A stretch of DNA of 64,000 nt from Streptomyces sp. NBC_00775 (GTDB lineage Bacteria; Actinomycetota; Actinomycetes; Streptomycetales; Streptomycetaceae). The stretch covers positions 5,456,001 to 5,520,000 of the forward strand of contig NZ_CP108938.1 in the NCBI RefSeq assembly GCF_036347135.1, given 5' to 3'. The notes beneath the pieces were generated by a model. That model made no database searches. It was not told where the DNA came from and worked only from the letters and a program-made list of their open reading frames with translations. This document shows positions 55,564-64,000 of the stretch, piece by piece. The first letter of the stretch is position 1; every line of letters begins with the position of its first letter. The position numbers and the translations under genes were made by a program.

Positions 55564-56676
55564 TCAACCCTTCTCGGGTGATCGGGGCGCACTGACCGTC
55601 GTACGGGGCGGACGACGCTCGGAGGACGTCCGCACGATCAGCTCCGTCGGTATCACCTGCTCGACCGGTTGGTCCGATTCGACCCCTTCGATGGCGTCGA
55701 TGAGGAGCTGGACCACGGCCGTGCCGATCCGGCGCGGTTTGAGGGAGAGCGTTGTGATGGGCGGCTCGGTGTTGGCGTAGACGGTCGACTCGCTGCAGCA
55801 GACCAGCAGCAGGTCGTCCGGTACGCGCAGACCGTAGCGCCGGGCCGCGGCCAGCAGGTCGGTGCCGTTCGGGTCGAAGAGACCGTAGACGGCGTCGGGG
55901 CGGTCGGGCCGGGCGAGGAGTCGGTCGGCGGCGACGGCCCCAGCGCACGGATCGTGCGCCGGGTAGGCCTCGTACACCGGATCCTGGCCCACGCGCTCAC
56001 ACCAGCGCAGATACGCGGTGGTGGAGAGATGGGTGTACGTGTCCGTGGTGGTGCCGGTGAGGAGGCCGATCCGGCGGGCGCCGGCGTCGGCCAGATGGTC
56101 GAGGATGCCCAGGACCGCGGCCTCGTGGTCGTTGTCCACCCAGGCGGTGACCGGGAGCGAGCCCGCCGGGCGGCCGTCGGAGACGACCGGTAAGCCCTGC
56201 CGGACCAACTCGCTGACCACCGGGTCCTGGTCGGACGGGTCGATGACCACGGTTCCGTCCAGGGCGACGTTCGACCACACGTCGTGGCGCGAGGTCGCGG
56301 GGAGGATGACCAGGGCGTAGCCCCGGGCGAGCGCGGCCGAGGTGGCGGCTCTGGCCATCTCCGCGAAGTACGCGAACTCCGTGAAGGTGAAAGGTTCATC
56401 CCCGTACGTCGTCACGGTCAGGCCGATGAGGCCCGACTTGCCGGTACGGAGGGTTCGGGCCGCGGCCGACGGGCGATAGCCCAGCCGGTCGGCGACCTCG
56501 CGGACGTGGCGTCGGGTGGCGTCCGGGAGCCGGCCCTTGCCGTTGAGGGCATCGGACACAGTCGTGATGGAGACCCCTGCGGCCGCAGCCACGTCTCTGA
56601 TACCCGCCCGGCCCGGTCGACCGCCTCGGCGGGAGGTCTCCGCCCGGCTCACCTGGTGCTTCCCTGCTGCTGTCAT
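55564..56676 (-). CDS. LacI-family transcriptional regulator
   Basis: A 370-residue regulator. The LacI helix-turn-helix (GIRDVAAAAGVSITTVSDAL, residues about 24-43) with hinge RPSAAARTLRTGKSG precedes a periplasmic-binding-like core. ATG 56676 gives a basic N-terminal arm of 20 residues. The frame extends upstream with no support. No sugar catabolic operon is adjacent, so the target is unknown. Confidence 0.92.
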   Translation of the reverse strand: MTAAGKHQVSRAETSRRGGRPGRAGIRDVAAAAGVSITTVSDALNGKGRLPDATRRHVREVADRLGYRPSAAARTLRTGKSGLIGLTVTTYGDEPFTFTEFAYFAEMARAATSAALARGYALVILPATSRHDVWSNVALDGTVVIDPSDQDPVVSELVRQGLPVVSDGRPAGSLPVTAWVDNDHEAAVLGILDHLADAGARRIGLLTGTTTDTYTHLSTTAYLRWCERVGQDPVYEAYPAHDPCAGAVAADRLLARPDRPDAVYGLFDPNGTDLLAAARRYGLRVPDDLLLVCCSESTVYANTEPPITTLSLKPRRIGTAVVQLLIDAIEGVESDQPVEQVIPTELIVRTSSERRPPRTTVSAPRSPEKG

Positions 56677-57219
56677 GGCGAGCCGATAGTAGGGCTCATG
56701 CGGTGGGGTAGTGCGGACGCATATGCACTCGTTGACAGGCACGTTTCTGCATGGTCGAAGTGGGTCAACTCCCTTAGAAACAAAGGCAGTTGAACGATAC
56801 AATGGCAGTACGTGACTTGTCGGCACGCATGAGCCTGCCAAGTGGGCCATGTTTCGAAGAGGTCTCAACTCACCTTCACGAGGGATGCGCGCCACGGCGT
56901 GAGCCACCGGCGCGTGCGCCTCCGGGCGGCGCGCCCCCCATTTCGTACGCCTTCGTACAAGGATGACCGTCGAGCCGTACGAGGATCATCACCGGAACGT
57001 ACGAGGATCACCGTCGGGTAGTCACGAGGATGATCACCGGAACGTACGAGGATCACCGTCGGGCAGTCACGAGGATGATCACCGAGCCGCGCCCGGCCGT
57101 CGGCCGGTGGCCGTTCGGTTGTCCGCAGCCATTCGCAGCGGCGCCGAATCCTCATAAGGTGAGAAGCATTGGTAGCCGGTGGTGGTCATGAGCCGCTGGT
57201 CGTCACGAGGAGGACTGCG
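56677..57219. other. Intergenic region with a 45-bp tandem repeat
   Basis: A 543-base region between the divergent LacI and hisC genes. TACAAT at 56798-56803 is a possible -10 element (TTAGAA 18 bases upstream as a weak -35). The remaining part contains a tandem repeat at 56981-57084. No gene is supported, although the repeat is open on both strands. Confidence 0.6.
56981..57084. repeat. 45-bp direct tandem repeat, 2.3 copies
   Basis: Two full copies (56981-57025, 57026-57070) and a 14-base partial third (57071-57084), differing at three or fewer bases. Each unit contains GAGGAT twice, giving a sub-repeat GTACGAGGATCACCG. Preceding bases (56958-56980) are a degenerate relative. The copies are contiguous without spacers, so this is not a CRISPR. 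Confidence 0.9.
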
Positions 57220-58299
57220 GTGAGCGAGACGAGCCCCAAGCTGCGTGCCGAGCTGGAGGGTATCCCCACCTACAAGCCCGGCAAGCCCGCCGCGGCGGGC
57301 GGTCCGGTGGCGTACAAGTTGTCCTCCAACGAGAACCCGTATCCGCCGCTGCCCGGCGTGATCGAGAGCGTCACCGCCGCGACGGGGTCCTTCAACCGCT
57401 ACCCGGACATGGCGTGCACCGGGCTGATGAACGAGTTGTCGGACCGTTTCGGCGTCCCTGTCTCGCACCTGGCGACCGGCACCGGCTCGGTCGGGGTGGC
57501 GCAGCAGCTGCTGCAGGCCACGAGCGGCCCCGGTGACGAGGTCATCTACGCCTGGCGGTCCTTCGAGGCCTACCCGATCATCACGCAGATCAGCGGGGCG
57601 ACCTCGGTGAGGGTGCCGCTGACTCCGGGTGAGGTGCACGACCTGGACGCGATGGCGGACGCGATCACCGACCGGACCCGGCTGATCTTCGTCTGCAACC
57701 CCAACAACCCGACCGGCACGGTGGTGCGCCGGGCCGAGCTGGAGCGGTTCCTCGACCGGGTGCCCAGTGATGTGCTGGTCGTTCTGGACGAGGCGTACCG
57801 CGAGTTCATCCGTGATGTCGAGGTGCCGGACGGCGTCGCGATCTACCGTGACCGGCCCAACGTCTGTGTACTGCGCACGTTCTCCAAGGCGTACGGACTC
57901 GCCGGTCTCCGGGTCGGCTTCGCGATCGCCCATGAGCCGGTCGCCGCGGCGCTGCGCAAGACGGCGGTGCCCTTCGGCGTGAGCCAGCTGGCCCAGGACG
58001 CCGCCGTGGCGAGCCTGCGCGCCGAGGACGAACTGATCGGCAGGGTCGGCTCGCTGGTGTGCGAGCGCCAGCGCGTGCTCGAAGCGCTGCGCGGTCAGGG
58101 CTGGACGGTGCCCGAGACGCAGGCCAACTTCGTGTGGCTGCGACTGGGGGAGCGCACCCTCGACTTCGCCGCCCACTGCGAGCAGGCCGGGGTCGTCGTA
58201 CGGCCCTTCGCCGGCGAGGGAGTCCGGGTGACGATCGGCGAGAACGAGGCGAACGACATCTTCCTGAAGGCGACGGAGGGGTTCCGCAAGGAGCTCTGA
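57220..58299 (+). CDS. hisC: Histidinol-phosphate / aromatic aminotransferase
   Basis: A 359-residue class I PLP aminotransferase of the HisC family. It has [11 protein letters not shown], the NPNNPTGT motif and the PLP lysine in [14 protein letters not shown]. It probably acts on histidinol phosphate or phenylpyruvate/aromatic amino acids; a second, histidine-operon HisC usually exists in Streptomyces. The GTG at 57220 has GAGGAGG upstream. It stands alone, without other his genes nearby. Confidence 0.9.
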   Translation: MSETSPKLRAELEGIPTYKPGKPAAAGGPVAYKLSSNENPYPPLPGVIESVTAATGSFNRYPDMACTGLMNELSDRFGVPVSHLATGTGSVGVAQQLLQATSGPGDEVIYAWRSFEAYPIITQISGATSVRVPLTPGEVHDLDAMADAITDRTRLIFVCNPNNPTGTVVRRAELERFLDRVPSDVLVVLDEAYREFIRDVEVPDGVAIYRDRPNVCVLRTFSKAYGLAGLRVGFAIAHEPVAAALRKTAVPFGVSQLAQDAAVASLRAEDELIGRVGSLVCERQRVLEALRGQGWTVPETQANFVWLRLGERTLDFAAHCEQAGVVVRPFAGEGVRVTIGENEANDIFLKATEGFRKEL

Positions 58300-58392
58300 T
58301 CACCTAGGGGTGTGGGGAGTTGTGGCCCTAGGGGGCGCTGGTCCCCCACCCCGTCCTACGTTTCGGGGGGTGTCGAAGTTCCGCTGGGGCCC

Positions 58393-58776
58393 CTAGGGCT
58401 CTACACGGTCTACGAGTTCTACGCGTACGGGGTCGCCGTCGCGCACGGTCGTGAGGGTGCGGGGGTCGCCGTCGAGGCGGCCGAGGACGTTGCACGGGCT
58501 CGCGAGGCGGCACTCGTCGCCTCGCGAGATCGGTGTGGGCCCGTAGGGGAGGGCGAGGGCGTCGCCGTCGGTCCAGAAGGCCACCGTGCCGGGCTCGACG
58601 ACCTGTTGGGCGCCGACCTCCAGGGCGGCGGAGACGCCGGTGTCGAAGTAGACCTCCTCGCCCCAGGTGTGGGCGGTGGAGGCGAGCGGCAGCGCCTGGG
58701 CGAGGGCCCGGGTGGTCGGGGTGTCGTCGAGGGTCGCGGTGAGGTGCCCCGCGGGCCAGGAGATCCGTATCTGCAT
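58393..58776 (-). CDS. Cyclophilin-like fold protein (DUF369/TM1367-like)
   Basis: A 127-residue protein matching the small bacterial cyclophilin-like fold family: MQIRISWPAGHLTATLDDT, HTWGEEVYFDTGV, VVEPGTVAFWTDGDALALPYGPTPIS. Enzyme activity is not established for the family. The gene converges with hisC, and a GC-rich stretch with repeated CCTAGGGG lies between them. Confidence 0.8.
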   Translation of the reverse strand: MQIRISWPAGHLTATLDDTPTTRALAQALPLASTAHTWGEEVYFDTGVSAALEVGAQQVVEPGTVAFWTDGDALALPYGPTPISRGDECRLASPCNVLGRLDGDPRTLTTVRDGDPVRVELVDRVEP

Positions 58777-58925
58777 GAGGCGGATTCAACAATATGTTGA
58801 AGGACTTGGGAACCCCTCGCGCGCCATGGGTCCACCGGTCCATCCCTGCCGGGGCCCAACGGGCCGCTTTAAGGACCCCCCGCCCCTCACGCGTCGAACG
58901 GCCATGCGTCATAATTGCTTGTGAA

Positions 58926-58941
58926 TGTGAACGCGTTCACA
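58926..58941. promoter_or_regulatory. Rex operator (ROP) upstream of cydA
   Basis: TGTGAACGCGTTCACA is a perfect match to the Rex operator consensus (TGTGAACGCNTTCACA). It lies 84 bases before cydA. Rex represses the cydABCD operon in S. coelicolor when NADH/NAD is low, so redox control is expected here. Confidence 0.9.
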
Positions 58942-59025
58942 AGCGTGTCCCGGTTGCTCCCATGATGCATGTGACAAAGGGGGCAAACTGCCGCTGTACC
59001 ACGGCGACGTAAGGAGACTGACGAC

Positions 59026-60534
59026 GTGGAATTGGCTTTGGCGCCGGAGACTCTGGCGCGATGGCAGTTCGGTATCACCACCGTCTACCACTTCCTCTTC
59101 GTCCCCCTGACGATCTCGCTCGCCGCGCTCACCGCCGGCCTGCAGACGGCGTGGGTGCGCACGGAGAACCAGAAGTACCTCAGGGCCACGAAGTTCTGGG
59201 GCAAGCTCTTCCTGATCAACATCGCGATGGGTGTCGTCACCGGCATCGTGCAGGAGTTCCAGTTCGGCATGAACTGGTCCGACTACTCGCGCTTCGTCGG
59301 TGACATCTTCGGTGCCCCGCTCGCCTTCGAGGCCCTGATCGCCTTCTTCTTCGAGTCCACCTTCATCGGGCTGTGGATCTTCGGCTGGGACAAGCTGCCC
59401 AAGAAGATCCACCTCGCCTGCATCTGGATGGTCTCGATCGGCACGATCCTGTCGGCGTACTTCATCCTCGCGGCCAACTCCTGGATGCAGCACCCCGTCG
59501 GCTACAAGATCAACAAGGCGAAGGGGCGTGCCGAACTCACCGACTTCTGGCATGTGCTGACCCAGAACACCGCGCTCGCCCAGTTCTTCCACACGATCTC
59601 GGCGTCCTTCCTGACCGGCGGAGCCTTCATCGTCGGCATCGCCGCCTTCCACCTGCTCCGCAAGAAGCACGTCTCTGTGATGAAGACCTCGCTGCGCCTC
59701 GGCCTGGTCACCGTCGCCATCGCCGGACTGCTCACCGCGATCAGCGGTGACACCCTCGGCAAGGTCATGTTCAAGCAGCAGCCGATGAAGATGGCCGCCG
59801 CCGAGGCACTGTGGGACGGTCAGGACTCCGCGCCGTTCTCGATCTTCGCGTACGGGGACGTCAGCAAGGGGCACAACACCGTCGAGCTGTCCGTCCCAGG
59901 GATACTGTCGTTCCTCGCCGACGACGACTTCAGCTCGTACGTCCCCGGCATCAACGACACCAACAAGGCCGAGCAGGCGAAGTACGGTCCCGGCGACTAC
60001 CGGCCCAACATCCCTGTCGCCTTCTGGGCGTTCCGCTGGATGATCGGCTTCGGCATGGCGTCCTTCGCGATCGGCCTGGTCGGACTCTGGCTGACCCGCA
60101 AGAAGTTCATGCTGCCGCAGCACCTGAGGGTCGGCGACGACGAGGTGCCGCATCTCGTCCTCTTCAAGAACAAGGCCCTCGGCCCGACGCTCACCAAGTG
60201 GTACTGGCGCATCGCGATCCTGACCCTGGGCTTCCCGCTGATCGCCAACTCCTGGGGCTGGATCTTCACCGAGATGGGCCGTCAGCCGTGGGTCGTCTAC
60301 GGCGTGCTGCAGACCCGGCAAGCGGTCTCCCCCGGTGTCTCCCAGGGCGAGGTGCTCACCTCGATGATCGTCTTCACGGCGCTCTACGCGATCCTCGCCG
60401 TCGTCGAGGTCAAGCTGCTCGTGAAGTACGTCAAGGCCGGACCGCCCGAGCTCACCGACGCCGACCTCAACCCGCCCACCAGGATCGGCGGCGACTCCCG
60501 TGACGCCGACAAGCCGATGGCCTTCTCCTACTAG
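59026..60534 (+). CDS. cydA: Cytochrome bd oxidase subunit I
   Basis: A 502-residue integral membrane subunit carrying haems b558, b595 and d. It oxidises quinol and reduces oxygen at high affinity. The haem ligand His22 is in TTVYHFLFVPLT, and the GRQPW motif of the family is present (TEMGRQPWVVYGVL). Short Q-loop type, as in Gram-positive bacteria. GTG 59026 with AAGGAG upstream. It overlaps in function with cydB, 20 bases downstream. Confidence 0.97.
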   Translation: MELALAPETLARWQFGITTVYHFLFVPLTISLAALTAGLQTAWVRTENQKYLRATKFWGKLFLINIAMGVVTGIVQEFQFGMNWSDYSRFVGDIFGAPLAFEALIAFFFESTFIGLWIFGWDKLPKKIHLACIWMVSIGTILSAYFILAANSWMQHPVGYKINKAKGRAELTDFWHVLTQNTALAQFFHTISASFLTGGAFIVGIAAFHLLRKKHVSVMKTSLRLGLVTVAIAGLLTAISGDTLGKVMFKQQPMKMAAAEALWDGQDSAPFSIFAYGDVSKGHNTVELSVPGILSFLADDDFSSYVPGINDTNKAEQAKYGPGDYRPNIPVAFWAFRWMIGFGMASFAIGLVGLWLTRKKFMLPQHLRVGDDEVPHLVLFKNKALGPTLTKWYWRIAILTLGFPLIANSWGWIFTEMGRQPWVVYGVLQTRQAVSPGVSQGEVLTSMIVFTALYAILAVVEVKLLVKYVKAGPPELTDADLNPPTRIGGDSRDADKPMAFSY

Positions 60535-60554
60535 GCCCAGGGAGCGCACAAGTC

Positions 60555-61562
60555 ATGGAACTTCACGACGTCTGGTTCGTACTCATCGCGGTCCTCTGGA
60601 TCGGCTACTTCTTCCTGGAGGGCTTCGACTTCGGAGTCGGCATCCTCACCAAGCTGCTGGCCCGTGACCGCGCCGAGAAGCGGGTGCTGATCAACACGAT
60701 CGGTCCCGTCTGGGACGGGAACGAGGTGTGGCTGCTCACGGCGGGCGGTGCGACCTTCGCCGCCTTCCCCGAGTGGTACGCCACGCTCTTCTCCGGCTTC
60801 TATCTGCCGCTGCTGATCATCCTGGTCTCTCTGATCGTGCGCGGTGTCGCCTTCGAGTACCGGGCAAAGCGGCCCGAGGAGAACTGGCAGCGCAACTGGG
60901 AGACCGCGATCTTCTGGACCTCGCTGATCCCGGCGTTCCTGTGGGGCGTGGCCTTCGGCAACATCGTGCGCGGAGTGAAGATCGACCAGAACTTCGAGTA
61001 CGTGGGCACCTTCTGGGACCTGCTCAACCCGTACGCGCTCCTCGGCGGCCTGGTCACGCTGACGCTGTTCACCTTCCACGGGACGGTGTTCGTCGGGCTC
61101 AAGACCGTCGGGGACATTCGGGAGCGGGCGCGGAAGCTGGCGCTGCAACTCGGGCTGGCGACAGCCGTGGTGGCGCTGATCTTCCTGCTCTGGACCCAGG
61201 TCGAGAACGGCGACGGTGCGTCGTTGGTCGCCCTGGTCGTGGCCGTGGCCGCGCTCGTCGCCGCCCTTGTGGCGGTCAACGGCGGTCGTGAGGGCTGGGC
61301 GTTCATGCTGTCGGGGCTCACCATCGTGGCAGCCGTCGCGATGCTCTTCCTGACGCTCTTCCCGAACGTCATGCCGTCCTCGCTCAATGAGGACTGGAGC
61401 CTGACGGTCACCAACGCGTCGTCGAGCCCGTACACCCTGAAGATCATGACCTGGTGCGCGGGCATCGCCACGCCGATCGTCCTGCTCTACCAGTCGTGGA
61501 CGTACTGGGTGTTCCGCAAGCGGATCGGTACGCAGCACATCGCGGCCGATGTTGCTCACTGA
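60555..61562 (+). CDS. cydB: Cytochrome bd oxidase subunit II
   Basis: A 335-residue membrane subunit with eight to nine helices. The N-terminus VWFVLIAVLWIGYFFLEGFDFGVGI is characteristic; GPVWDGNEVWLLTAGGATFAAFPEWYA (in two parts) and the second half complete the family pattern. Follows cydA by 20 bases and is followed by cydCD after three parS sites. Confidence 0.97.
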   Translation: MELHDVWFVLIAVLWIGYFFLEGFDFGVGILTKLLARDRAEKRVLINTIGPVWDGNEVWLLTAGGATFAAFPEWYATLFSGFYLPLLIILVSLIVRGVAFEYRAKRPEENWQRNWETAIFWTSLIPAFLWGVAFGNIVRGVKIDQNFEYVGTFWDLLNPYALLGGLVTLTLFTFHGTVFVGLKTVGDIRERARKLALQLGLATAVVALIFLLWTQVENGDGASLVALVVAVAALVAALVAVNGGREGWAFMLSGLTIVAAVAMLFLTLFPNVMPSSLNEDWSLTVTNASSSPYTLKIMTWCAGIATPIVLLYQSWTYWVFRKRIGTQHIAADVAH

Positions 61563-61584
61563 GGTCTGCTGAATCGACGGGCAT

Positions 61585-61598
61585 GTTTCACGTGAAAC
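61585..61598. promoter_or_regulatory. parS site 13
   Basis: A perfect GTTTCACGTGAAAC, first of three within 68 bp after cydB. Confidence 0.93.
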
Positions 61599-61602
61599 GA
61601 CC

Positions 61603-61616
61603 GTTTCACGTGAAAC
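61603..61616. promoter_or_regulatory. parS site 14
   Basis: A perfect GTTTCACGTGAAAC, 18 bp centre to centre from site 13. Confidence 0.93.
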
Positions 61617-61638
61617 ATGCCCGATGAGTCAAGGGTGT

Positions 61639-61652
61639 GTTTCACGTGAAAC
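61639..61652. promoter_or_regulatory. parS site 15, overlapping the cydCD start
   Basis: A perfect GTTTCACGTGAAAC. The GTG at 61646-61648 inside it is the probable start codon of cydCD. Confidence 0.93.
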
Positions 61653-64000
61653 CGATCGATCCGCGTCTGCTGCGGTACGCCAGCGCCACTCGCCTCTTTC
61701 TCGCGGCGGTCGTTGGGCTGGGCATCGCCGGGGCGGTGCTGGTCATTGCCCAGGCGATGCTCATTGCCGAGGTAGTGGTCGGCGCCTTCCAGCACGGACT
61801 CTCGGCCGGTGAACTCCGCACACCGCTAATGCTGTTGGCGCTGGTCGCGATCGGGCGGGCGGTCGTCTCCTGGCTCACCGAGCTCGCCGCACACCGGGCG
61901 AGCGCGGCGGTCAAGTCGGAGTTGCGGGGGCGGCTGCTGGAGCGGGCCGCGCTCCTCGGCCCCGGGTGGCTGAGCGGGCAGCGGACGGGATCACTGGTCG
62001 CGCTCGCTACGCGGGGAGTTGACGCGCTCGACGACTACTTCTCACGCTATCTGCCGCAGTTGGGGCTCGCGGTGGTGGTTCCGATGGCCGTGCTCGCCCG
62101 GATCGTCACCGAGGACTGGGTGTCGGCGGCGATCATCGTCGGCACGCTGCCGCTGATCCCGCTCTTCATGGTTCTGATCGGCTGGGCCACGCGGACCCAG
62201 ATGGACCGTCAGTGGCGGCTGCTGTCACGCCTTTCGGGGCACTTCCTGGACGTCGTCGCGGGGCTGCCCACGCTCAAGGTGTTCGGCCGGGCCAAGGCAC
62301 AGGCCGAGTCGATCCGGAAGATCACCGGCGAGTACCGGCAGGCGACCATGCGGACGCTGCGGATCGCCTTCCTGTCGTCCTTCGCGCTGGAGCTGCTCGC
62401 CACGATCTCGGTCGCGCTGGTCGCGGTGACCATCGGGATGCGGCTCGTGCACGGCGAGATGGACCTGTACGTAGGGCTCGTCATCCTCGTCCTCGCGCCC
62501 GAGGCGTATCTGCCGCTGCGGCAGGTGGGGGCGCAGTACCACGCCGCGGCCGAAGGGCTGGCGGCGGCCGAGGAGATCTTCTCGGTGCTGGAGACACCGG
62601 TTCCGGCGTCCGGCTCGCTGCGCGCGCCGGCGGGGGAGATCGGCTTCGAGGGCGTCACCGTGCGGTACCCGGGCCGTTCCGGGGACGCGGTCTCGGACCT
62701 CTCGTTCACGGTCGACCCCGGTGAGACGGTCGCCCTTGTCGGGCCGAGCGGCGTGGGCAAGTCGACACTGCTGAACGTCCTGTTGGGGTTTGTGGCGCCC
62801 ACCGAGGGCCGGGTGCGGGTCGGGGGAGTCGATCTTGGCGAGGCCGACCGGGTGGAGTGGCGCTCGCGGATCGCCTGGGTGCCGCAGCGGCCCCATCTGT
62901 ACGCCGGGTCCATCGCCGAGAACGTACGGCTGGCACGGCCCGACGCCGACGACGCGGCGCTGCGCCGGGCGCTCGCCGACGCGGGTGCGGCCGGTTTCGT
63001 CGACGCGCTGCCCGACGGGGTCGACACGGTCCTCGGCGAGGACGGAGCCGGGCTGTCGGCCGGCCAGCGCCAACGCCTCGCCCTGGCCCGGGCGTTCCTC
63101 GCGGACCGGCCCGTGCTGCTCCTCGACGAGCCGACCGCCTCGCTGGACGGGGCGACCGAGGCGGAGGTCGTGGACGCGGTGCGGCGGCTCGCTGTGGGGC
63201 GGACGGTGCTGCTGGTCGTGCACCGGCCGGCGTTGCTGGGGGTGGCGGACCGGGTGGTGCGGCTGGAGCCACAGGCGTCTGCCGACGTGCCTGGTTTGGC
63301 GGAGCCCGTCGTGACCGCCGAGGTGCCCGGCTCCGCGGACGCCGGCCGTGCGCAGTCGCTGCGACCGGTCGAGCCGGAAAACGTGCCCGCAGCGGACGGC
63401 GAAGAGCCCCATGCGGCACCTCGGGCGCGTGGGGGCGTGCTCGCTCGCGTCCGGGCCATGGCCGCTCCCCGGCGCGGGCCGCTCACGCTCGCTCTGCTCC
63501 TCGGAAGTCTCGCGCTCGGGAGTGCCGTCGGTCTGATGGCCACCTCCGGGTGGCTCATCTCGCGGGCGTCCCAGCAGCCGCCGGTGCTGTATCTGATGGT
63601 GGCCGTGACGGCCACGCGGGCGTTCGGGATCGGGCGGGCCGTGTTCCGGTACACGGAGCGGCTCGTGTCGCACGACGCGGTGCTGAAGATGCTGGCCGAC
63701 ACCCGGGTCGCCGTGTACCGGCGCCTCGAACGCCTCGCGCCCGCCGGGCTGCGGACGACCCGGCGCGGAGATCTGCTGTCGCGGCTCGTCGCCGACGTGG
63801 ACGCGATGCAGGACTACTGGCTGCGGTGGCTGCTGCCCGCCGGAGCCGCGGTCGTCGTGTCCGCCGCCTCCGTCGGCTTCACCGCCTGGCTGCTGCCCGA
63901 GGCCGGTGCCGCCCTCGCCGTCGGACTGCTGGCGGCCGGCATCGGCGTCCCGCTCGTGACCGGTGCCGTGGCGCGCCGTGCCGAACGGCGACTGGCCCCC
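61646..64000 (+). CDS. cydCD: Fused CydDC-type ABC exporter (partial, 3' end missing)
   Basis: The frame is open from 61646 to the last base of the window (785 codons), so the gene continues beyond it. It is an ABC transporter in which two half-transporters are fused: a first membrane domain (RYASATRLFLAAVVGLGIAGAV onward), a first nucleotide-binding domain with Walker A GPSGVGKST and signature LSAGQRQRLALARAF, a linker, and a second membrane domain that starts near residue 612 (PLTLALLLGSLALGSAVGL). The second nucleotide-binding domain must lie outside. CydDC exports thiols such as cysteine and glutathione-like compounds and is needed to assemble cytochrome bd. GTG 61646 has AAGGG about 10 bases upstream; GTG 61637 is the alternative. 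Confidence 0.92.
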   Translation, partial: MKPIDPRLLRYASATRLFLAAVVGLGIAGAVLVIAQAMLIAEVVVGAFQHGLSAGELRTPLMLLALVAIGRAVVSWLTELAAHRASAAVKSELRGRLLERAALLGPGWLSGQRTGSLVALATRGVDALDDYFSRYLPQLGLAVVVPMAVLARIVTEDWVSAAIIVGTLPLIPLFMVLIGWATRTQMDRQWRLLSRLSGHFLDVVAGLPTLKVFGRAKAQAESIRKITGEYRQATMRTLRIAFLSSFALELLATISVALVAVTIGMRLVHGEMDLYVGLVILVLAPEAYLPLRQVGAQYHAAAEGLAAAEEIFSVLETPVPASGSLRAPAGEIGFEGVTVRYPGRSGDAVSDLSFTVDPGETVALVGPSGVGKSTLLNVLLGFVAPTEGRVRVGGVDLGEADRVEWRSRIAWVPQRPHLYAGSIAENVRLARPDADDAALRRALADAGAAGFVDALPDGVDTVLGEDGAGLSAGQRQRLALARAFLADRPVLLLDEPTASLDGATEAEVVDAVRRLAVGRTVLLVVHRPALLGVADRVVRLEPQASADVPGLAEPVVTAEVPGSADAGRAQSLRPVEPENVPAADGEEPHAAPRARGGVLARVRAMAAPRRGPLTLALLLGSLALGSAVGLMATSGWLISRASQQPPVLYLMVAVTATRAFGIGRAVFRYTERLVSHDAVLKMLADTRVAVYRRLERLAPAGLRTTRRGDLLSRLVADVDAMQDYWLRWLLPAGAAVVVSAASVGFTAWLLPEAGAALAVGLLAAGIGVPLVTGAVARRAERRLAP

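Larger units (their letters stand above)
61578..61623. terminator. 46-bp palindrome with two parS cores between cydB and cydCD
   Basis: Arms CGGGCATGTTTCACGTGAAAC and complement flank a GACC centre, so each arm contains a full parS (61585-61598 and 61603-61616). Whole-structure pairing would make a strong hairpin between cydB and cydCD and could reduce read-through. The regulatory effect is inferred. Confidence 0.65.

Noticed and set aside
56981..57084. CRISPR array
   Set aside because: The repeats are directly adjacent with no spacers, there are only two full copies, and there are no cas genes.
62209..63702. Two minus-strand frames of about 480-500 codons opposite cydCD
   Set aside because: The plus strand encodes an unbroken ABC transporter with Walker and signature motifs. 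The antisense frames are Ser/Arg/Pro-rich shadows.

Overview
This window is high-GC actinobacterial DNA, almost certainly from the core, origin-proximal part of a Streptomyces chromosome. The main reasons are the parA-parB pair with many 14-bp parS palindromes (GTTTCACGTGAAAC), the sporulation pair ssgR-ssgA, GTG/TTG starts with GC-rich third codon positions, and a gene order that follows the S. coelicolor SCO3886-SCO3947 neighbourhood as I remember it. No rRNA, tRNA, CRISPR array, insertion sequence or prophage was recognised. The accessory content is small.

Layout. 1-2.5 kb: parA/parB with parS and DnaA-box-like sites. 2.6-3.4 kb: a small membrane ORF and an acetyltransferase. 3.5-13.3 kb (minus): DUF6049 exported protein, the lipid II flippase MurJ, a pseudokinase, ECF sigma SigM, its zinc anti-sigma factor, then trxB-trxA behind a SigR-type promoter. 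This order resembles the mycobacterial Rv3909-trxC locus. 13.5-24.8 kb: cca, an LppU/SCO3897-type protein, an MFS protein, padR-ino1, a class A penicillin-binding protein behind an ECF-type promoter, a GT87 mannosyltransferase-like protein and an alanine-racemase-like protein. 24.9-32 kb: FemX, a small membrane protein, rpsF-ssb-rpsR-rplI, a MATE transporter, and dnaB with a DnaA-box cluster upstream. 32-44.2 kb: a mixed stretch with a beta-lactamase-like hydrolase, a marR-GNAT operon divergent from an MFS exporter, a GlcG/HbpS protein, a two-domain GNAT, a HAD hydrolase, a flavohemoprotein with a long disordered N-terminus, Nudix, LysR, and an operon of a membrane protein, ptpA and a Cys/Met-metabolism lyase. 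44.2-50.2 kb: cupin, DUF5326, ssgR-ssgA, YibE/F, and thiC under a TPP riboswitch. 50.3-58.8 kb: a membrane-anchored Nudix-like protein, a TerD-VWA protein, a membrane protein, a metallophosphatase, a LacI regulator, hisC and a cyclophilin-like protein. 58.9-64 kb: cydA-cydB-cydCD behind a Rex operator. The cydCD gene runs off the window end.

Themes. The window joins chromosome segregation and replication (parAB, parS, dnaB, ssb), cell-envelope construction (MurJ, PBP, FemX, GT87, SsgA), thiol/redox control (SigM, TrxAB, Rex-cyd, flavohemoprotein) and translation (S6, S18, L9, CCA-adding enzyme). I count 15 perfect parS cores and 3 one-mismatch variants. Several lie inside much longer perfect palindromes at gene ends where a terminator would be expected, one overlaps the likely start codon of cydCD, and a variant lies in the variable arm of the thiC TPP riboswitch. 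I did not find a clearly new multi-gene system. The most unusual material is this parS architecture, the DnaA-box cluster before dnaB, the tandem repeats at 28.7 kb and 57.0 kb, and the TerD-VWA / membrane-Nudix neighbourhood.
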